A DNA stretch of 48,420 nucleotides from an uncultured Clostridia bacterium (GCA_947629355.1 CANRDJ010000005.1:1-48420), one strand, 5' to 3'; counted from the first letter of the stretch, positions 20,846 through 31,606 are shown. Numbers and translations are program-made. The notes: generated from the sequence alone by a model not told the origin.

Positions 20846-21795
20846 AAATAGGTTTTTTATTTCCAGGACAAGGATCACAAGCTGTAGGAATGGGGAAAGA
20901 TATATATGAAGAATATAAAATTGCAAAGGATGTATATGATAGGGTACAAGAATTAACTAGAATTGATGTGAAAAAAATATCATTTGGAGGTCCAGAAGAA
21001 ATTTTAAATGAAACTAAATATACTCAAATTGCAATACTTACAATGAGTTTGGCAATTTTAACAATTTTAAAAGAAAATAATATTAAAGCAGAAGTATCAG
21101 CAGGACTGAGTTTAGGTGAATATTCGGCATTAATATATAGTAATGCAATTTCATTTGATGAAGGAGTAAAACTTGTTCAAAAAAGAGGAGAATATATGCA
21201 AAATCTTCTTCCTAAAGGAGACTTCCAAATGGCTGCAGTTATGGGAATGTCAGATGAAGATGTAGAAGAGGTTTGTAAAAAAGTTAAATCTGGATTTGTA
21301 GTTCCTGCAAATTATAATTCACCTGGTCAAGTTGTAATATCAGGTGAAAAAGAAGCAGTACTAGAAGCAGAAAGCATTGCAAAGGAAGCAGGCGCAAAAA
21401 AAGTAAGAATTTTGAAAACATCTGGACCATTTCATACTGAAAAATTAATTGAGAGTGCAAATAGCTTAAAAAAAGAACTTGAAAAAGTAAAAATAAATAG
21501 TTTTAATTCAAAGGTTATAAAGAATTTAGATGGAATGGAATATACAAACTCTGATGATGTAAGAGATATTTTAGCAAAACACATAATAAACCCAGTTAGA
21601 TTTAGCAAGACCTTAGAAAATATGTTAAAAGACGGTATAGATACTTTTATTGAAATAGGACCAGGCAAAACATTATCTGGATTCGTAAAAAGAATGAATA
21701 CAGATAAAAAAATAAATATTTTAAACATAAATAATGTTAAAGATTTAAAAGAAACAATAAATTTTATTAAGAAAGAGGGAAATGTAGATGAATAA
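20842..21795 (+). CDS. fabD: Malonyl-CoA:ACP transacylase
   Basis: FLFPGQGSQAVGMGKDI, SAGLSLGEYSAL. Confidence 0.95.
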   Translation: MKIGFLFPGQGSQAVGMGKDIYEEYKIAKDVYDRVQELTRIDVKKISFGGPEEILNETKYTQIAILTMSLAILTILKENNIKAEVSAGLSLGEYSALIYSNAISFDEGVKLVQKRGEYMQNLLPKGDFQMAAVMGMSDEDVEEVCKKVKSGFVVPANYNSPGQVVISGEKEAVLEAESIAKEAGAKKVRILKTSGPFHTEKLIESANSLKKELEKVKINSFNSKVIKNLDGMEYTNSDDVRDILAKHIINPVRFSKTLENMLKDGIDTFIEIGPGKTLSGFVKRMNTDKKINILNINNVKDLKETINFIKKEGNVDE

Positions 21796-22522
21796 AGTAG
21801 CATTAATAACTGGAGCATCAAGAGGTATTGGAAAACAAATAGCAGTAACACTTGCTGAAGAAGGATATGATATTGCAGTTAATTATAGAAATGAAAATGA
21901 GGAGATAAAGTATGTAGAAGAACAAATTAAATCAAAAAATGTGAAATTTTTGGCAGTTAAAGCAGATGTGTCTGTTTTTGAAGAGACAGAAGATTTGGTT
22001 AAAGAAGTTGTTGAAAATTATGGGAAAGTTGATTTATTAGTTAACAATGCAGGTATTACTAGAGATACAATTCTTATAAGAATGAAAAAGGAAGATTTTC
22101 AAAGTGTAATAGACGTGAATTTAGTTGGAACATTTAATGTAACTAAAAATGTAATTCCATATATGATGAAAGCACGTTCAGGAAGAATAATAAGTATTGC
22201 ATCAGTAGTTGGAATTGCGGGAAATGCGGGACAAACAAATTATGCAGCTTCAAAAGCAGGAATTATAGGATTCACAAAAAGTTTAGCAAAAGAAGTAGCT
22301 TCAAGAAATATTTTAGTAAATGCAGTAGCACCTGGCTTCATTCAAACTGCTATGACAGATGTTTTAAAGGATGAAATAAAAGAAGATATTGCAAAATCTA
22401 TTCCTTTAAAAAGAATGGGAACTCCGCAAGATGTTGCAAATGTTGTAAAATTTTTGGCATCAGAAGACAGCTCATATATTACAGGTCAGGTTATTCATAT
22501 AGATGGTGGAATGCTTATGTAA
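21788..22522 (+). CDS. fabG: 3-oxoacyl-ACP reductase
   Basis: ALITGASRGIGKQIAV...NNAGITRDT...YAASKAGIIGFTKSLAKE. Confidence 0.95.
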   Translation: MNKVALITGASRGIGKQIAVTLAEEGYDIAVNYRNENEEIKYVEEQIKSKNVKFLAVKADVSVFEETEDLVKEVVENYGKVDLLVNNAGITRDTILIRMKKEDFQSVIDVNLVGTFNVTKNVIPYMMKARSGRIISIASVVGIAGNAGQTNYAASKAGIIGFTKSLAKEVASRNILVNAVAPGFIQTAMTDVLKDEIKEDIAKSIPLKRMGTPQDVANVVKFLASEDSSYITGQVIHIDGGMLM

Positions 22523-22570
22523 TTTTAAATTAGGTTTTATCTATATAATGAAAAATGGAGGATTTATAGA

Positions 22571-23812
22571 ATGGAAAAGAGAGTTGTAATTACAGGATTA
22601 GGAGCAATAACTCCAATTGGAAAAAATGTTTATGAAACATGGGAGGGAATAAAAAATAAAAAATGTGGAATTGATGTAATAACCTTATTCAATAATGAAG
22701 GGTTTAAAACAAGTTTAGTGGCTGAAGTAAAATATTATAATCCAATAGAATATTTTGATGCAAAGCAATCAAAAAGATTAGATCGTTCATCTCAGTTTGC
22801 TTTAATTAGTGCAAGAGAAGCATTTAAAGATAGTGATATTACAAAAGAAAATACAGATTTAGATAGAGTAGGAATTTTTGTAAGTTCTGGAATAGGAGGA
22901 CTTATTACTATACAAAATCAATGTGAGACAAATTATGTTAAAGGTCACTCAAGAGTATCTCCAATGTTTATACCAATGTCAATTGCAAATATGCCTGCAG
23001 GAAATATTGCAATTGAATTAGGTTTAAAGGGTGAATCTATTTCAATAGTAACTGCTTGTGCGTCATCAACACATGCAATAGGTGAAGCTTATAAAACTAT
23101 AAAACATGGATACGAAGATGTAGTAATAGCAGGTGGAACAGAAGCATCAATTTGTGAGGTTGGAATTGCAGGATTTGAAAATATGAAAGCATTGTCTCGT
23201 TCTGATGACAAAACAAGAGCAAGTATTCCATTTGATAAAGAAAGAAATGGATTTGTAATGGGTGAAGGGGCAGCAATGCTTGTATTAGAAGAATTGGAAC
23301 ATGCAAAAAAAAGAAATGCAAAAATCTATGCTGAAGTAATAGGGTTTGGAGCAACTTCAGATGCTTATCACATAACATCACCATCACCAGATGGAGAAGG
23401 TGGAGCAAAAGCAATGATAAGAGCAATAAATGATGCCAATTTAAAACCAGAAGATATTGACTACATAAATGCTCATGGTACTTCTACAACTTTAAATGAT
23501 TTAACAGAAACTTTAGCCATAAAAAAAGCATTAGGAAATGCAAGTAAAACAGTAAAGGTAAGTTCTACAAAAGGAAATACTGGACATTTATTAGGAGCTG
23601 CAGGAGCATTAGAGGCAGTTATTTGTGTTAAAGCAATAGAAAACAAATTAGTACCACCAACAATTAATTATAAAGAAAAAGATGAAGAATGTGACTTAGA
23701 TATAGTTCCAAATGAGCCAATAGAAGCAGAAGTAAATGTTGTAATGTCAAACTCATTAGGATTTGGTGGTCATAATGCAAGTATAGTATTAAAGAAATAT
23801 GAAGAGAAATAA
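22571..23812 (+). CDS. fabF: 3-oxoacyl-ACP synthase II
   Basis: RVVITGLGAITPIGKN...VTACASSTHAIGEA...NAHGTSTTLND...KGNTGHLLGAAG. Confidence 0.96.
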   Translation: MEKRVVITGLGAITPIGKNVYETWEGIKNKKCGIDVITLFNNEGFKTSLVAEVKYYNPIEYFDAKQSKRLDRSSQFALISAREAFKDSDITKENTDLDRVGIFVSSGIGGLITIQNQCETNYVKGHSRVSPMFIPMSIANMPAGNIAIELGLKGESISIVTACASSTHAIGEAYKTIKHGYEDVVIAGGTEASICEVGIAGFENMKALSRSDDKTRASIPFDKERNGFVMGEGAAMLVLEELEHAKKRNAKIYAEVIGFGATSDAYHITSPSPDGEGGAKAMIRAINDANLKPEDIDYINAHGTSTTLNDLTETLAIKKALGNASKTVKVSSTKGNTGHLLGAAGALEAVICVKAIENKLVPPTINYKEKDEECDLDIVPNEPIEAEVNVVMSNSLGFGGHNASIVLKKYEEK

Positions 23813-23866
23813 ATTTTGCTTATTTTTCAAATTAAGTTATTAAGTTAGAAAGGGATGATTGTAAAA

Positions 23867-24298
23867 ATGGAATATGAAAAGATCAAACAATTAATGGATG
23901 ATATGGGAAATTCTAGACTAACATCTATTAATATAGACTTTCCAGATGGTACTAAAATAAGTATGAAAAAGGATTCAGGAGAAGCTATTGTTATAGATAA
24001 AAAAGAGACAAGTAAACAAAAAAATATTCCTAATAAAGATGCAAAAGAGGAAATTACTAAAAAAGGTAATATTGTAAAATCTCCAATGGTTGGAACATTT
24101 TATATAAAACCATCTCCAAATGACAGACCATATGTTGAAATTGGATCAGAGGTAAAAAAAGGAGATACACTTTGTATAATTGAAGCAATGAAACTAATGA
24201 ATGAGGTTGAATCAGAATTTACTGGAAAAATTAATGAGATTTTAGTAAAAGATGGAGAAGCAGTAGAATATGGTACAGACCTATTTATAATAGAATAA
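23867..24298 (+). CDS. accB: Biotin carboxyl carrier protein of acetyl-CoA carboxylase
   Basis: ...CIIEAMKLMNEVESEFTGKINEILVKDGEAVEYGTDLFIIE. Confidence 0.95.
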   Translation: MEYEKIKQLMDDMGNSRLTSINIDFPDGTKISMKKDSGEAIVIDKKETSKQKNIPNKDAKEEITKKGNIVKSPMVGTFYIKPSPNDRPYVEIGSEVKKGDTLCIIEAMKLMNEVESEFTGKINEILVKDGEAVEYGTDLFIIE

Positions 24299-24348
24299 AT
24301 GTAGTGGTCGCTATTACAGTTGACTAGAATATAAAAGGAGAGGTAAAA

Positions 24349-24771
24349 ATGTTAAATAAAGAAGAAATTAAAAATATAATTCCGCAAAGAGCTCCCTTTT
24401 TAATGATTGATGAGGTTGAGAAATATGAATCAGGAGAAAGTGCAGTTGCTTATAAATATGTAAATGAAGAAGAATGGTATTTTAAAGGACATTTTCCTGG
24501 AAATCCTATAATGCCAGGTGTTCTAATCTGTGAATCACTAGCACAAACAGGAGCAGTTGCAATACTATCAATGGAAGAGAATAAAGGAAAAAATGCGTTG
24601 TTTGGTGGAATAGATAAAATGAAATTCAAAAAAATGGTTGTTCCAGGAGACAAATTAAGATTAGAAGTAAAAATTATAAAAAGGAAAGGACCTATTGGAG
24701 TTGGAGAAGCAATTGCTACAGTAGATGGAAAGGTTGCGGCAAAGGGTGAGTTAACATTTGCTTTAGTATAG
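24349..24771 (+). CDS. fabZ: 3-hydroxyacyl-ACP dehydratase
   Basis: IIPQRAPFLMIDEVEKYE...FKGHFPGNPIMPGVLICESLAQTGAV. Confidence 0.95.
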   Translation: MLNKEEIKNIIPQRAPFLMIDEVEKYESGESAVAYKYVNEEEWYFKGHFPGNPIMPGVLICESLAQTGAVAILSMEENKGKNALFGGIDKMKFKKMVVPGDKLRLEVKIIKRKGPIGVGEAIATVDGKVAAKGELTFALV

Positions 24772-24817
24772 GTTGTAATGCACTAGATTAACCTTAAATA
24801 TTAGAAGGGAGGATAAA

Positions 24818-26175
24818 ATGAACAAAGTATTAATTGCAAATCGTGGAGAAATTGCCGTTCGTATTATTAGAGCATGTAAAGAAATGAATATAAAAACAGT
24901 TGCTGTATATTCTGATATAGATAAAGATGCTTTACATACAAAACTTGCAGATGAAGCAGTATGTATAGGACCTGCACAATCACGGAAGGAGTTATTTAAA
25001 TATAAAAAACATTATTGAAACAGCATATATAACTGGTGCAGATAGCATACATCCTGGATTTGGCTTTCTATCTGAAAATTCACAATTTGCAAAAATATGT
25101 GAAGAATCAAATATAAAATTTATTGGTCCAAGATCTTCAGTAATAGAAATGCTAGGAAATAAATCAAATGCAAAAGAAATGATGAAAAAGGAAGGAATTC
25201 CTGTAATACCAGGATCAAATGGGAGCATAAAAAGTATAAAGGAAGCAATAACTATAGCAGAAAAAATTGGATATCCAATAATATTAAAAGCAGCATCAGG
25301 AGGCGGAGGAAAAGGTATAAGAATAGCAAACAATAAAAGAGAATTAGAAACCAATTATAATATAGTAAAACAGGAGGCTAAAATATCATTTAATGATGAT
25401 GAAATATACATAGAAAAATTTATAAAAAATCCTAGACATGTAGAAATACAAATTTTAGCGGATAGCTATGGAAATGTTGTTCATTTAGGCGAGAGAGATT
25501 GTTCAATTCAAAGAAAACATCAAAAAATATTGGAAGAAACTCCTTCTACAGCAGTTGATGAAAAATTAAGGAATAAAATGGGAGCTGTTGCAGTAAAAGT
25601 TGCAAAAGTAGCAGGATATACAAGTTGTGGAACTGTAGAGTTTTTAGTAGATGATGATAAGAACTTTTATTTTATGGAGATGAATACTAGAATACAAGTT
25701 GAGCATCCAATAACAGAAATGAGAACAGGAATTGATATAGTAAAAGAACAAATAAAAATTGTAGCAGGTGAAAAATTAAAATATAAGCAAAAAGATATTA
25801 CTTTCAAGGGCCATGCAATAGAATGCAGAATAAATGCAGAAAATCCAAGTAAGAATTTTATGCCATGCCCTCGGAACAATTACAGAAATTAATTTGCCAG
25901 GAGGAAATGGAATAAGAATAGATACATCAATATATAGTGGATACACAATACCACCAAATTATGATTCTATGATAGCAAAAATTATAGCTTATGGAGTAAG
26001 TAGAAATGAAGCAATTAGCAAAATGAAAAGAGCATTAGAAGAACTTGTTATAGAAGGAGTAGATACAAATGCAGATTTTTTATTTGATATAATAAAAAAT
26101 CCAAACTTTATAAGAGGAAATTTTGATACTTCATTTATAGATAAAGAAATGTTATTAAATTCAAATGAGGGATAG
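24818..26175 (+). CDS. accC: Acetyl-CoA carboxylase biotin carboxylase subunit, requiring two +1 shifts at CGGA
   Basis: [22 protein letters not shown] ... [39 protein letters not shown] ... [41 protein letters not shown]. Confidence 0.95.
24983..24986 (+). other. +1 frameshift site TCA|CGG|A -> Gly (accC site 1)
   Basis: Zero frame [11 protein letters not shown]; +1 frame [14 protein letters not shown]. Confidence 0.92.
25872..25875 (+). other. +1 frameshift site CCT|CGG|A -> Gly (accC site 2)
   Basis: Zero frame RNNYRN*; +1 frame [11 protein letters not shown]. Confidence 0.92.
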
Positions 26176-26178
26176 AAT

Positions 26179-27033
26179 ATGATTGTAGATAAAATAAAGA
26201 AAAGAGAAGCATCTGTAAAGAATAAGCCTAGCAATATAGATATACCTATAGGAAAATGGGTAAAATGTGATAAATGTAAAGAGATTATTTATAAAGAAGA
26301 ATTAAGAAAGAATCAAAGCATTTGTCCTAATTGTGGTAATTATTTTAGGATGCATATTAACAAAAGATTAAAACTTATAATTGATGAACATACATATAAA
26401 AAATTTGATTTAAATATTGAAACAAGTAATCCATTAAATATGGAAGATTACACTAAAAAATTAAAATCTATAAGAGAAAAGACAGGACTTGAAGAAGCAG
26501 TAGCTTGTGGAACTGGAAAGATTAACGGAGAAGAAGTTGTAATATGTATTATGGATAGTGGCTTTTTAATGGGAAGCATGGGAGTTGTAGTTGGAGAAAA
26601 AATTACATATGCAATTGAACAAGCAATAGAAAAAAAATTACCATTTATAATTTTTACAGTTTCAGGTGGTGCAAGAATGCAAGAAGGAATAATATCTTTA
26701 ATGCAAATGGCAAAGACTACAGCAGCATTAACAAAACTGGACGAAGCAGGACTTCTATATATTACTGTTTTAACAGACCCAACGTATGGTGGAGTTACAG
26801 CATCATTTGCAAGCCTTGGAGATATAATTTTAGCAGAACCAGGTGCTATGATTGGATTTGCAGGACAAAGAGTTATAGAGCAAACAATAGGAGAGAGTTT
26901 GCCAGAAGGTTTTCAAACAGCAGAATTCTTATTAGAGCATGGATTTATAGATAAAATAGTAGAAAGAAAAGACTTAAAAGAGACTATTTATAAGTTAATA
27001 CAGTTTCATAAAAGAGACAAGGAGGATAGTTAA
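26179..27033 (+). CDS. accD: Acetyl-CoA carboxylase carboxyltransferase subunit beta
   Basis: [32 protein letters not shown] zinc finger; [19 protein letters not shown]. Confidence 0.95.
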   Translation: MIVDKIKKREASVKNKPSNIDIPIGKWVKCDKCKEIIYKEELRKNQSICPNCGNYFRMHINKRLKLIIDEHTYKKFDLNIETSNPLNMEDYTKKLKSIREKTGLEEAVACGTGKINGEEVVICIMDSGFLMGSMGVVVGEKITYAIEQAIEKKLPFIIFTVSGGARMQEGIISLMQMAKTTAALTKLDEAGLLYITVLTDPTYGGVTASFASLGDIILAEPGAMIGFAGQRVIEQTIGESLPEGFQTAEFLLEHGFIDKIVERKDLKETIYKLIQFHKRDKEDS

Positions 27034-27034
27034 A

Positions 27035-27851
27035 ATGAAGAGTGCAAAGCTTACTGCTTGGGAAAAGGTTGAAATAGCAAGAAATCCTAAAAGGAAAACA
27101 TCTCTTGATTATATAGATGAAATATTTGATGATTTTATAGAATTACATGGAGATAGAAACTTTAGAGATGATAAAGCAATAGTTTGTGGTTTAGGAAAAA
27201 TTGAAAATCAAAATTATACAATAATTGCAGAGCAAAAAGGAAGAACAACAAAAGAAAATATAGAAAGAAATTTTGGAATGCCCAATCCTGAAAGCTATAG
27301 AAAAGCTGTAAGATTTATGAAGCAAGCAGAAAAATTTAAAAGACCAGTTATTACATTTATAGATACAAAAGGAGCATATCCAGGAATTGGAGCAGAAGAA
27401 AGGGGACAACGGAGAAGCAATTGCAAAGTCAATGTTTGAAATGGCAAAATTGAAAGTTCCAATAATATCAATAGTTATAGGAGAAGGATCAAGTGGAGGA
27501 GCCTTAGCAATTGGAGTTGCAAATAAAGTATTAATGTTAGAAAATGCAATATATTCTATACTTTCGCCAGAAGGATATAGTAGTATTTTGTGGAAAGACT
27601 CTTCTAGATTTGAAGAGGCAGCAGAAAAAATGAAGTTAACAGCAAAGGATTTATATAATTTAAAAGTAATTGATAAAATAATAAAAGAACCAAACGAAAA
27701 TGAAGAAGAAGATTTTAAGAAAATATCAAATAATTTAAAAAAAGAGATAAAGATAATAGTTTCTGATATGAAAAGTAAAACAGCAGAAGAAATTGTTCAA
27801 GATAGATATTTAAAATTTAGAAATATGGGTGAATTTATAAGGAGAGATTAA
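27035..27851 (+). CDS. accA: Acetyl-CoA carboxylase carboxyltransferase subunit alpha, expressed through a +1 shift at CGGA
   Basis: [56 protein letters not shown]. Confidence 0.95.
27410..27413 (+). other. +1 frameshift site CAA|CGG|A -> Gly (accA)
   Basis: Zero frame RRSNCKVNV*; +1 frame [10 protein letters not shown] (conserved AccA motif). Confidence 0.94.
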
Positions 27852-27852
27852 A

Positions 27853-28626
27853 ATGTTATTAAAAAACAAAAAAATATTGATAATGGGAATTAGAAATAAG
27901 TGGAGCATAGCATACGGAATTGCTAAATCTGCATATGAAAATGGAGCAAAATTAATTTTTACATATATGGGAGAGGAAAATAAGAATAAAATAGATAGTT
28001 TAATAAAAGAATTTAAAGGTAGTAAATCTTATGTATTAGATGATGCATCAGAAGATAAATTAGTAAAAGAAGTATTTACAAAAATAAAAGAAGAAAATGG
28101 AAAAATAGATGGGATAGTTCATGCTATAGCACATGCAAATACCGAGGATTTGCACAATGATTTTATTTACACAAGTAAAGAAGGATTTAGTCATGCAAAC
28201 GACGTAAGTGCATATTCATTTGTTCTAGTAGCTAGAATTGCAAAAGAACTAGAAATATTAAATGAAAATGCAAGTTTAGTGACATTAACATATATAGGAT
28301 CAGTAAGAGTACTAGAAGGATATAATGTAATGGGAGTTGCAAAAGCTGCACTTGAATCAAGTGTTAGGTATTTAGCAGAAAACTTAGGAAAAGAAGGAAT
28401 AAGAGTAAATGCAGTATCAGCAGGACCTATAAAAACATTATCAGCAAAAGGAATAAAAGATTTTAATTCAATACTTACTATAGTAGAAGAAAAAGCACCA
28501 CTACATAGAAATGTTACTATTGAGCAAGTAGGAGATGTCACAACATTTTTGTTAAGTGGAATGTCAGAAGCAATAACAGGCCAAGTAATATACGCAGACT
28601 GTGGATACAACATAATGGGTGTTTAG
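27853..28626 (+). CDS. fabI: Enoyl-ACP reductase, FabI type
   Basis: LLKNKKILIMGIRNKWSIAYGIAKSAYENGA...IVHAIAHAN...VMGVAKAALESSVRYLA. Confidence 0.93.
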   Translation: MLLKNKKILIMGIRNKWSIAYGIAKSAYENGAKLIFTYMGEENKNKIDSLIKEFKGSKSYVLDDASEDKLVKEVFTKIKEENGKIDGIVHAIAHANTEDLHNDFIYTSKEGFSHANDVSAYSFVLVARIAKELEILNENASLVTLTYIGSVRVLEGYNVMGVAKAALESSVRYLAENLGKEGIRVNAVSAGPIKTLSAKGIKDFNSILTIVEEKAPLHRNVTIEQVGDVTTFLLSGMSEAITGQVIYADCGYNIMGV

Positions 28627-28703
28627 GGACAGCCACTAGAGGGCATTCTTGCCGCATTTGTAATAAATCTTTATTTACAGAAATTATAAGGAGGTGATAA
28701 AAA

Positions 28704-28946
28704 ATGTCTGATGAAGAAATTTTTGAAAAATTAAAAAAAATAATAATTGATCAATTAGGTGTAAGTAAAGATATTGTACAAAAAGATTCAACATTTATAG
28801 ATGATTTATCAGCAGATTCTTTAGATATAGTTGAATTAATTATGAGTATAGAAGAAGAATTTGACATAGAAATTCCAGACCAAGACGCAGAAAAAATAGT
28901 TTCTGTAAGTGATGTTATAAAATACATAAAAGAAAAGATAAATTAA
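28704..28946 (+). CDS. acpP: Acyl carrier protein
   Basis: [35 protein letters not shown]. Confidence 0.95.
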   Translation: MSDEEIFEKLKKIIIDQLGVSKDIVQKDSTFIDDLSADSLDIVELIMSIEEEFDIEIPDQDAEKIVSVSDVIKYIKEKIN

Positions 28947-28959
28947 TATATTAATAATG

Positions 28960-29011
28960 TTGAGACTATTCTAAATGTAACAGAATGTTGCATTTAAAAT
29001 AGTCTTTTTTT
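28960..29011 (+). terminator. Long hairpin terminator after acpP
   Basis: gagactattctaaatgtaacagaatgttgcatttaaaatagtcttttttt. Confidence 0.8.
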
Positions 29012-29115
29012 GTAACTTCTGCTTAAAAGGAAGTCTTCAAAATAGAAATTAGCATATATGAAAACAGAGAGTAATATAATTTATATGAAAACAAATTATA
29101 TTTGGAGGAAGAAGT

Positions 29116-29931
29116 ATGAAGAAATATAAATTAATATATGTAGTATTGGGAGTAATTGTGTGTGTATTTACATTTAGTATTATGTCTATGAACAAAAGCT
29201 CAAATAGACAGATTACTATAACCACTTCTACAGGCACTTTATCTAATAAGAAAATAGGTTGGGGGATAAAAAGAAATGAAAACCATGAACAACCAGATTT
29301 AGGAAATAACAATATAAGATTACTAGATAATTATGATGGAATTGCAATGGGAAATAGTGAGGATAAATTTGTGTATTTAACTTTTGATGAAGGATATGAA
29401 GCAGGTTATACATCGAGATTACTAGATATATTAAAAGAAAATAATGTTAAAGCAGCCTTCTTTATTACAGGTCATTATTTGAACACTCAAGCAGAATTAG
29501 TAGAAAGAATGATACAGGAAGGACATATTGTAGGAAACCATACAGTCAATCATAAAAGTATGCCAGATTTAGATGATGAAAAAATAAAAGAAGAAATTAT
29601 GAATTTGCATATAGGAGTATATGAAAAATTTGGTTATGAAATGAAATATATTAGACCACCGATGGGAGAATTTAGTGAAAGAACTTTAAATTTAATAAAA
29701 AATCTTGGATATAAAACAACGATGTGGAGTTTAGCTTATGATGATTGGGATGAAAATAAGCAAGGAAGAGAAACATATGGAAAAGATAAAGTGATATCTA
29801 ATATTCACAATGGATCTATCATATTATTACATGCAAATTCAGTAGACAATTCAAATATATTAGATAGCTGTATAAAAGAGATAAAAGAGATGGGATATGA
29901 GTTTAAAACTTTGGACGAATTTAGAAGATAA
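29116..29931 (+). CDS. PdaA-like polysaccharide deacetylase (delta-lactam/spore cortex type)
   Basis: VYLTFDEGYEAGYTSRLLDILKENNVKAAFFITGHYL...NHTVNHKSMPD...RPPMGEFS. Confidence 0.85.
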   Translation: MKKYKLIYVVLGVIVCVFTFSIMSMNKSSNRQITITTSTGTLSNKKIGWGIKRNENHEQPDLGNNNIRLLDNYDGIAMGNSEDKFVYLTFDEGYEAGYTSRLLDILKENNVKAAFFITGHYLNTQAELVERMIQEGHIVGNHTVNHKSMPDLDDEKIKEEIMNLHIGVYEKFGYEMKYIRPPMGEFSERTLNLIKNLGYKTTMWSLAYDDWDENKQGRETYGKDKVISNIHNGSIILLHANSVDNSNILDSCIKEIKEMGYEFKTLDEFRR

Positions 29932-29967
29932 ATTGTAATTTATAAAATTAAATTTGTTGCAAATGTT

Positions 29968-30040
29968 GTAGGGGCGGAATCAATTTCCGCCCGAAAACAG
30001 ATAAATTTCGGGCAGATATGGAATCTGCCCCTACAGATTT
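29968..30040. repeat. Second copy of the GTAGGGGCGGAATC palindromic element
   Basis: gtaggggcggaatcaatttccgcccgaaaac...cgggcagatatggaatctgcccctaca; core near-identical to 13263-13335. Confidence 0.75.
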
Positions 30041-30095
30041 GAAAATAAATTTATCTCTACAAACAACAATTTATATTATGAAGAAAGAGGTCAAG

Positions 30096-30398
30096 ATGAA
30101 AAATAGAAAAAATAGTAGAATATCATATAAAATAAATAAAGCCTTAGAAGTACCTAGAGAGATTTCCAGTGAAGAACCAAAAATAACAATTATTGGATTT
30201 GACGAAATGCTAATAGAAAACTATAAGGGGATTTTAGAATATGAAGAATTTTATATTAAAGTAAGTACTAGTATTGGAAACATTAATATAAATGGATTTA
30301 ACTTAAGCTTAGAGCAAGTTACAGAAGATGATATATCAGTAAAAGGAACAATAGAAAGTTTTGATATAGATAGAATATTAGGTGATGATAAAGAATAA
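30096..30398 (+). CDS. yqfC: YqfC-like sporulation protein
   Basis: ITIIGFDEMLIENYKGILEYEEFYIKVSTSIGNININGFNLSLEQVTEDDISVKGTI; directly upstream of yqfD. Confidence 0.82.
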   Translation: MKNRKNSRISYKINKALEVPREISSEEPKITIIGFDEMLIENYKGILEYEEFYIKVSTSIGNININGFNLSLEQVTEDDISVKGTIESFDIDRILGDDKE

Positions 30399-30421
30399 AC
30401 AGATAAATGGAGGATATACAC

Positions 30422-31606
30422 TTGTTCTTAAAAATTTGGTTAAATTACATGATTGGATATGTTAATATAAAAGTAGAAAGCTATTTTTTAGAAAGATTTA
30501 TAAATATATGTATTAGTAAAAAAATTCTTTTATGGAATATCAAAAGAAGAAAATCAACAGTTTTGTATGCCAATATTAGTATAAAAGATTATAAAAGATT
30601 AAAAGAAATTGCAAAAAAAACTAAATCTAAAGTTAAAATAGAAGATAAAAATGGATTACCATTTATACTTTATAAATATAGAAAGAGGAAGATATTCATA
30701 ATTTTTTTCATACTAATATTAATAGGATTAATTACAACATCTAATTTTGTATGGAATATAGAAATTAAAGGAAATAGTAAAATAAATAAAGAAGAAATAA
30801 TAGAGTTATTAAATCAAAGTGGATTAAAAATTGGATCAAACAAGAATAAAATTGATTCAAACTTAATTATAAATAAAATACGTCTGCAAAGAGATGATAT
30901 TGCATGGGTTGGAATTAATATGAAAGGTACAAATGCAATTATAGAAATAAAAGAAGCAGATAAAGCACCTGAAATTATAGATGAAGATGAATATTGTAAT
31001 ATAGTATCAAATAAAAACGCAAGTATAACAAAAATAAATGTTCAAAATGGAACAGCAGCGGTAAGTGTGGGAGATATTGTAAAAGAAGGAGATATATTAG
31101 TTTCAGGTACTATGGAAGGTAAATATACAGGAATTAGATATGTGCATTCGTCAGCTGACATTGAAGCAAAAGTATGGTATTCAAAAAAAGAAAAATTTTA
31201 TTTAAATCAAGAAATCCAAGTTTCAACAGGAAATAGCGAAAAAAAATACAGTTTAAATATTAGTAATTTTAGAATAAATTTATTTAAAAATATATCAAAA
31301 TTTGAAAATTATAATACAACAAGTGAAAATAAAAAATTGAAGCTTTTTTCAAATTTTTATTTACCAATTGAAATAACAGAAATAACAAACTATGAATATA
31401 ATAATCAAAATATAATATATACCAAAGAAGAGCTTACAGAAATTGCAACAGAACAATTAGAAAGCAAATTAGAAGAAGAAATAGAAAACAAAGAAAGTAT
31501 AGTAAACAAGCAAGTTAATGTATATGAAAATGAAGGATATATAGAAGTTGAAGTTATATATGAAGTACTTGAAACTATTGGAAATAAAGAAAAAATAGTA
31601 TTTTAA
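30422..31606 (+). CDS. yqfD: YqfD-like sporulation protein (TTG start)
   Basis: LFLKIWLNYMIGYVNIKVESYFLERFINIC...FVWNIEIKGNSKINKEEI; RBS ggagg upstream of TTG. Confidence 0.85.
   Translation: MFLKIWLNYMIGYVNIKVESYFLERFINICISKKILLWNIKRRKSTVLYANISIKDYKRLKEIAKKTKSKVKIEDKNGLPFILYKYRKRKIFIIFFILILIGLITTSNFVWNIEIKGNSKINKEEIIELLNQSGLKIGSNKNKIDSNLIINKIRLQRDDIAWVGINMKGTNAIIEIKEADKAPEIIDEDEYCNIVSNKNASITKINVQNGTAAVSVGDIVKEGDILVSGTMEGKYTGIRYVHSSADIEAKVWYSKKEKFYLNQEIQVSTGNSEKKYSLNISNFRINLFKNISKFENYNTTSENKKLKLFSNFYLPIEITEITNYEYNNQNIIYTKEELTEIATEQLESKLEEEIENKESIVNKQVNVYENEGYIEVEVIYEVLETIGNKEKIVF

Noticed and set aside
23097-23426. Antisense ORFs from the track (e.g. 23097-23426 minus, 13598-14089 minus, 47706-48293 minus)
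   Set aside because: Lie opposite strongly conserved genes, have low-complexity Leu/Ser-rich translations and no RBS.
30018-30095. N-terminal extension of the yqfC ORF
   Set aside because: Derived from the 29968-30040 repeat; RBS-supported start is ATG at 30096.
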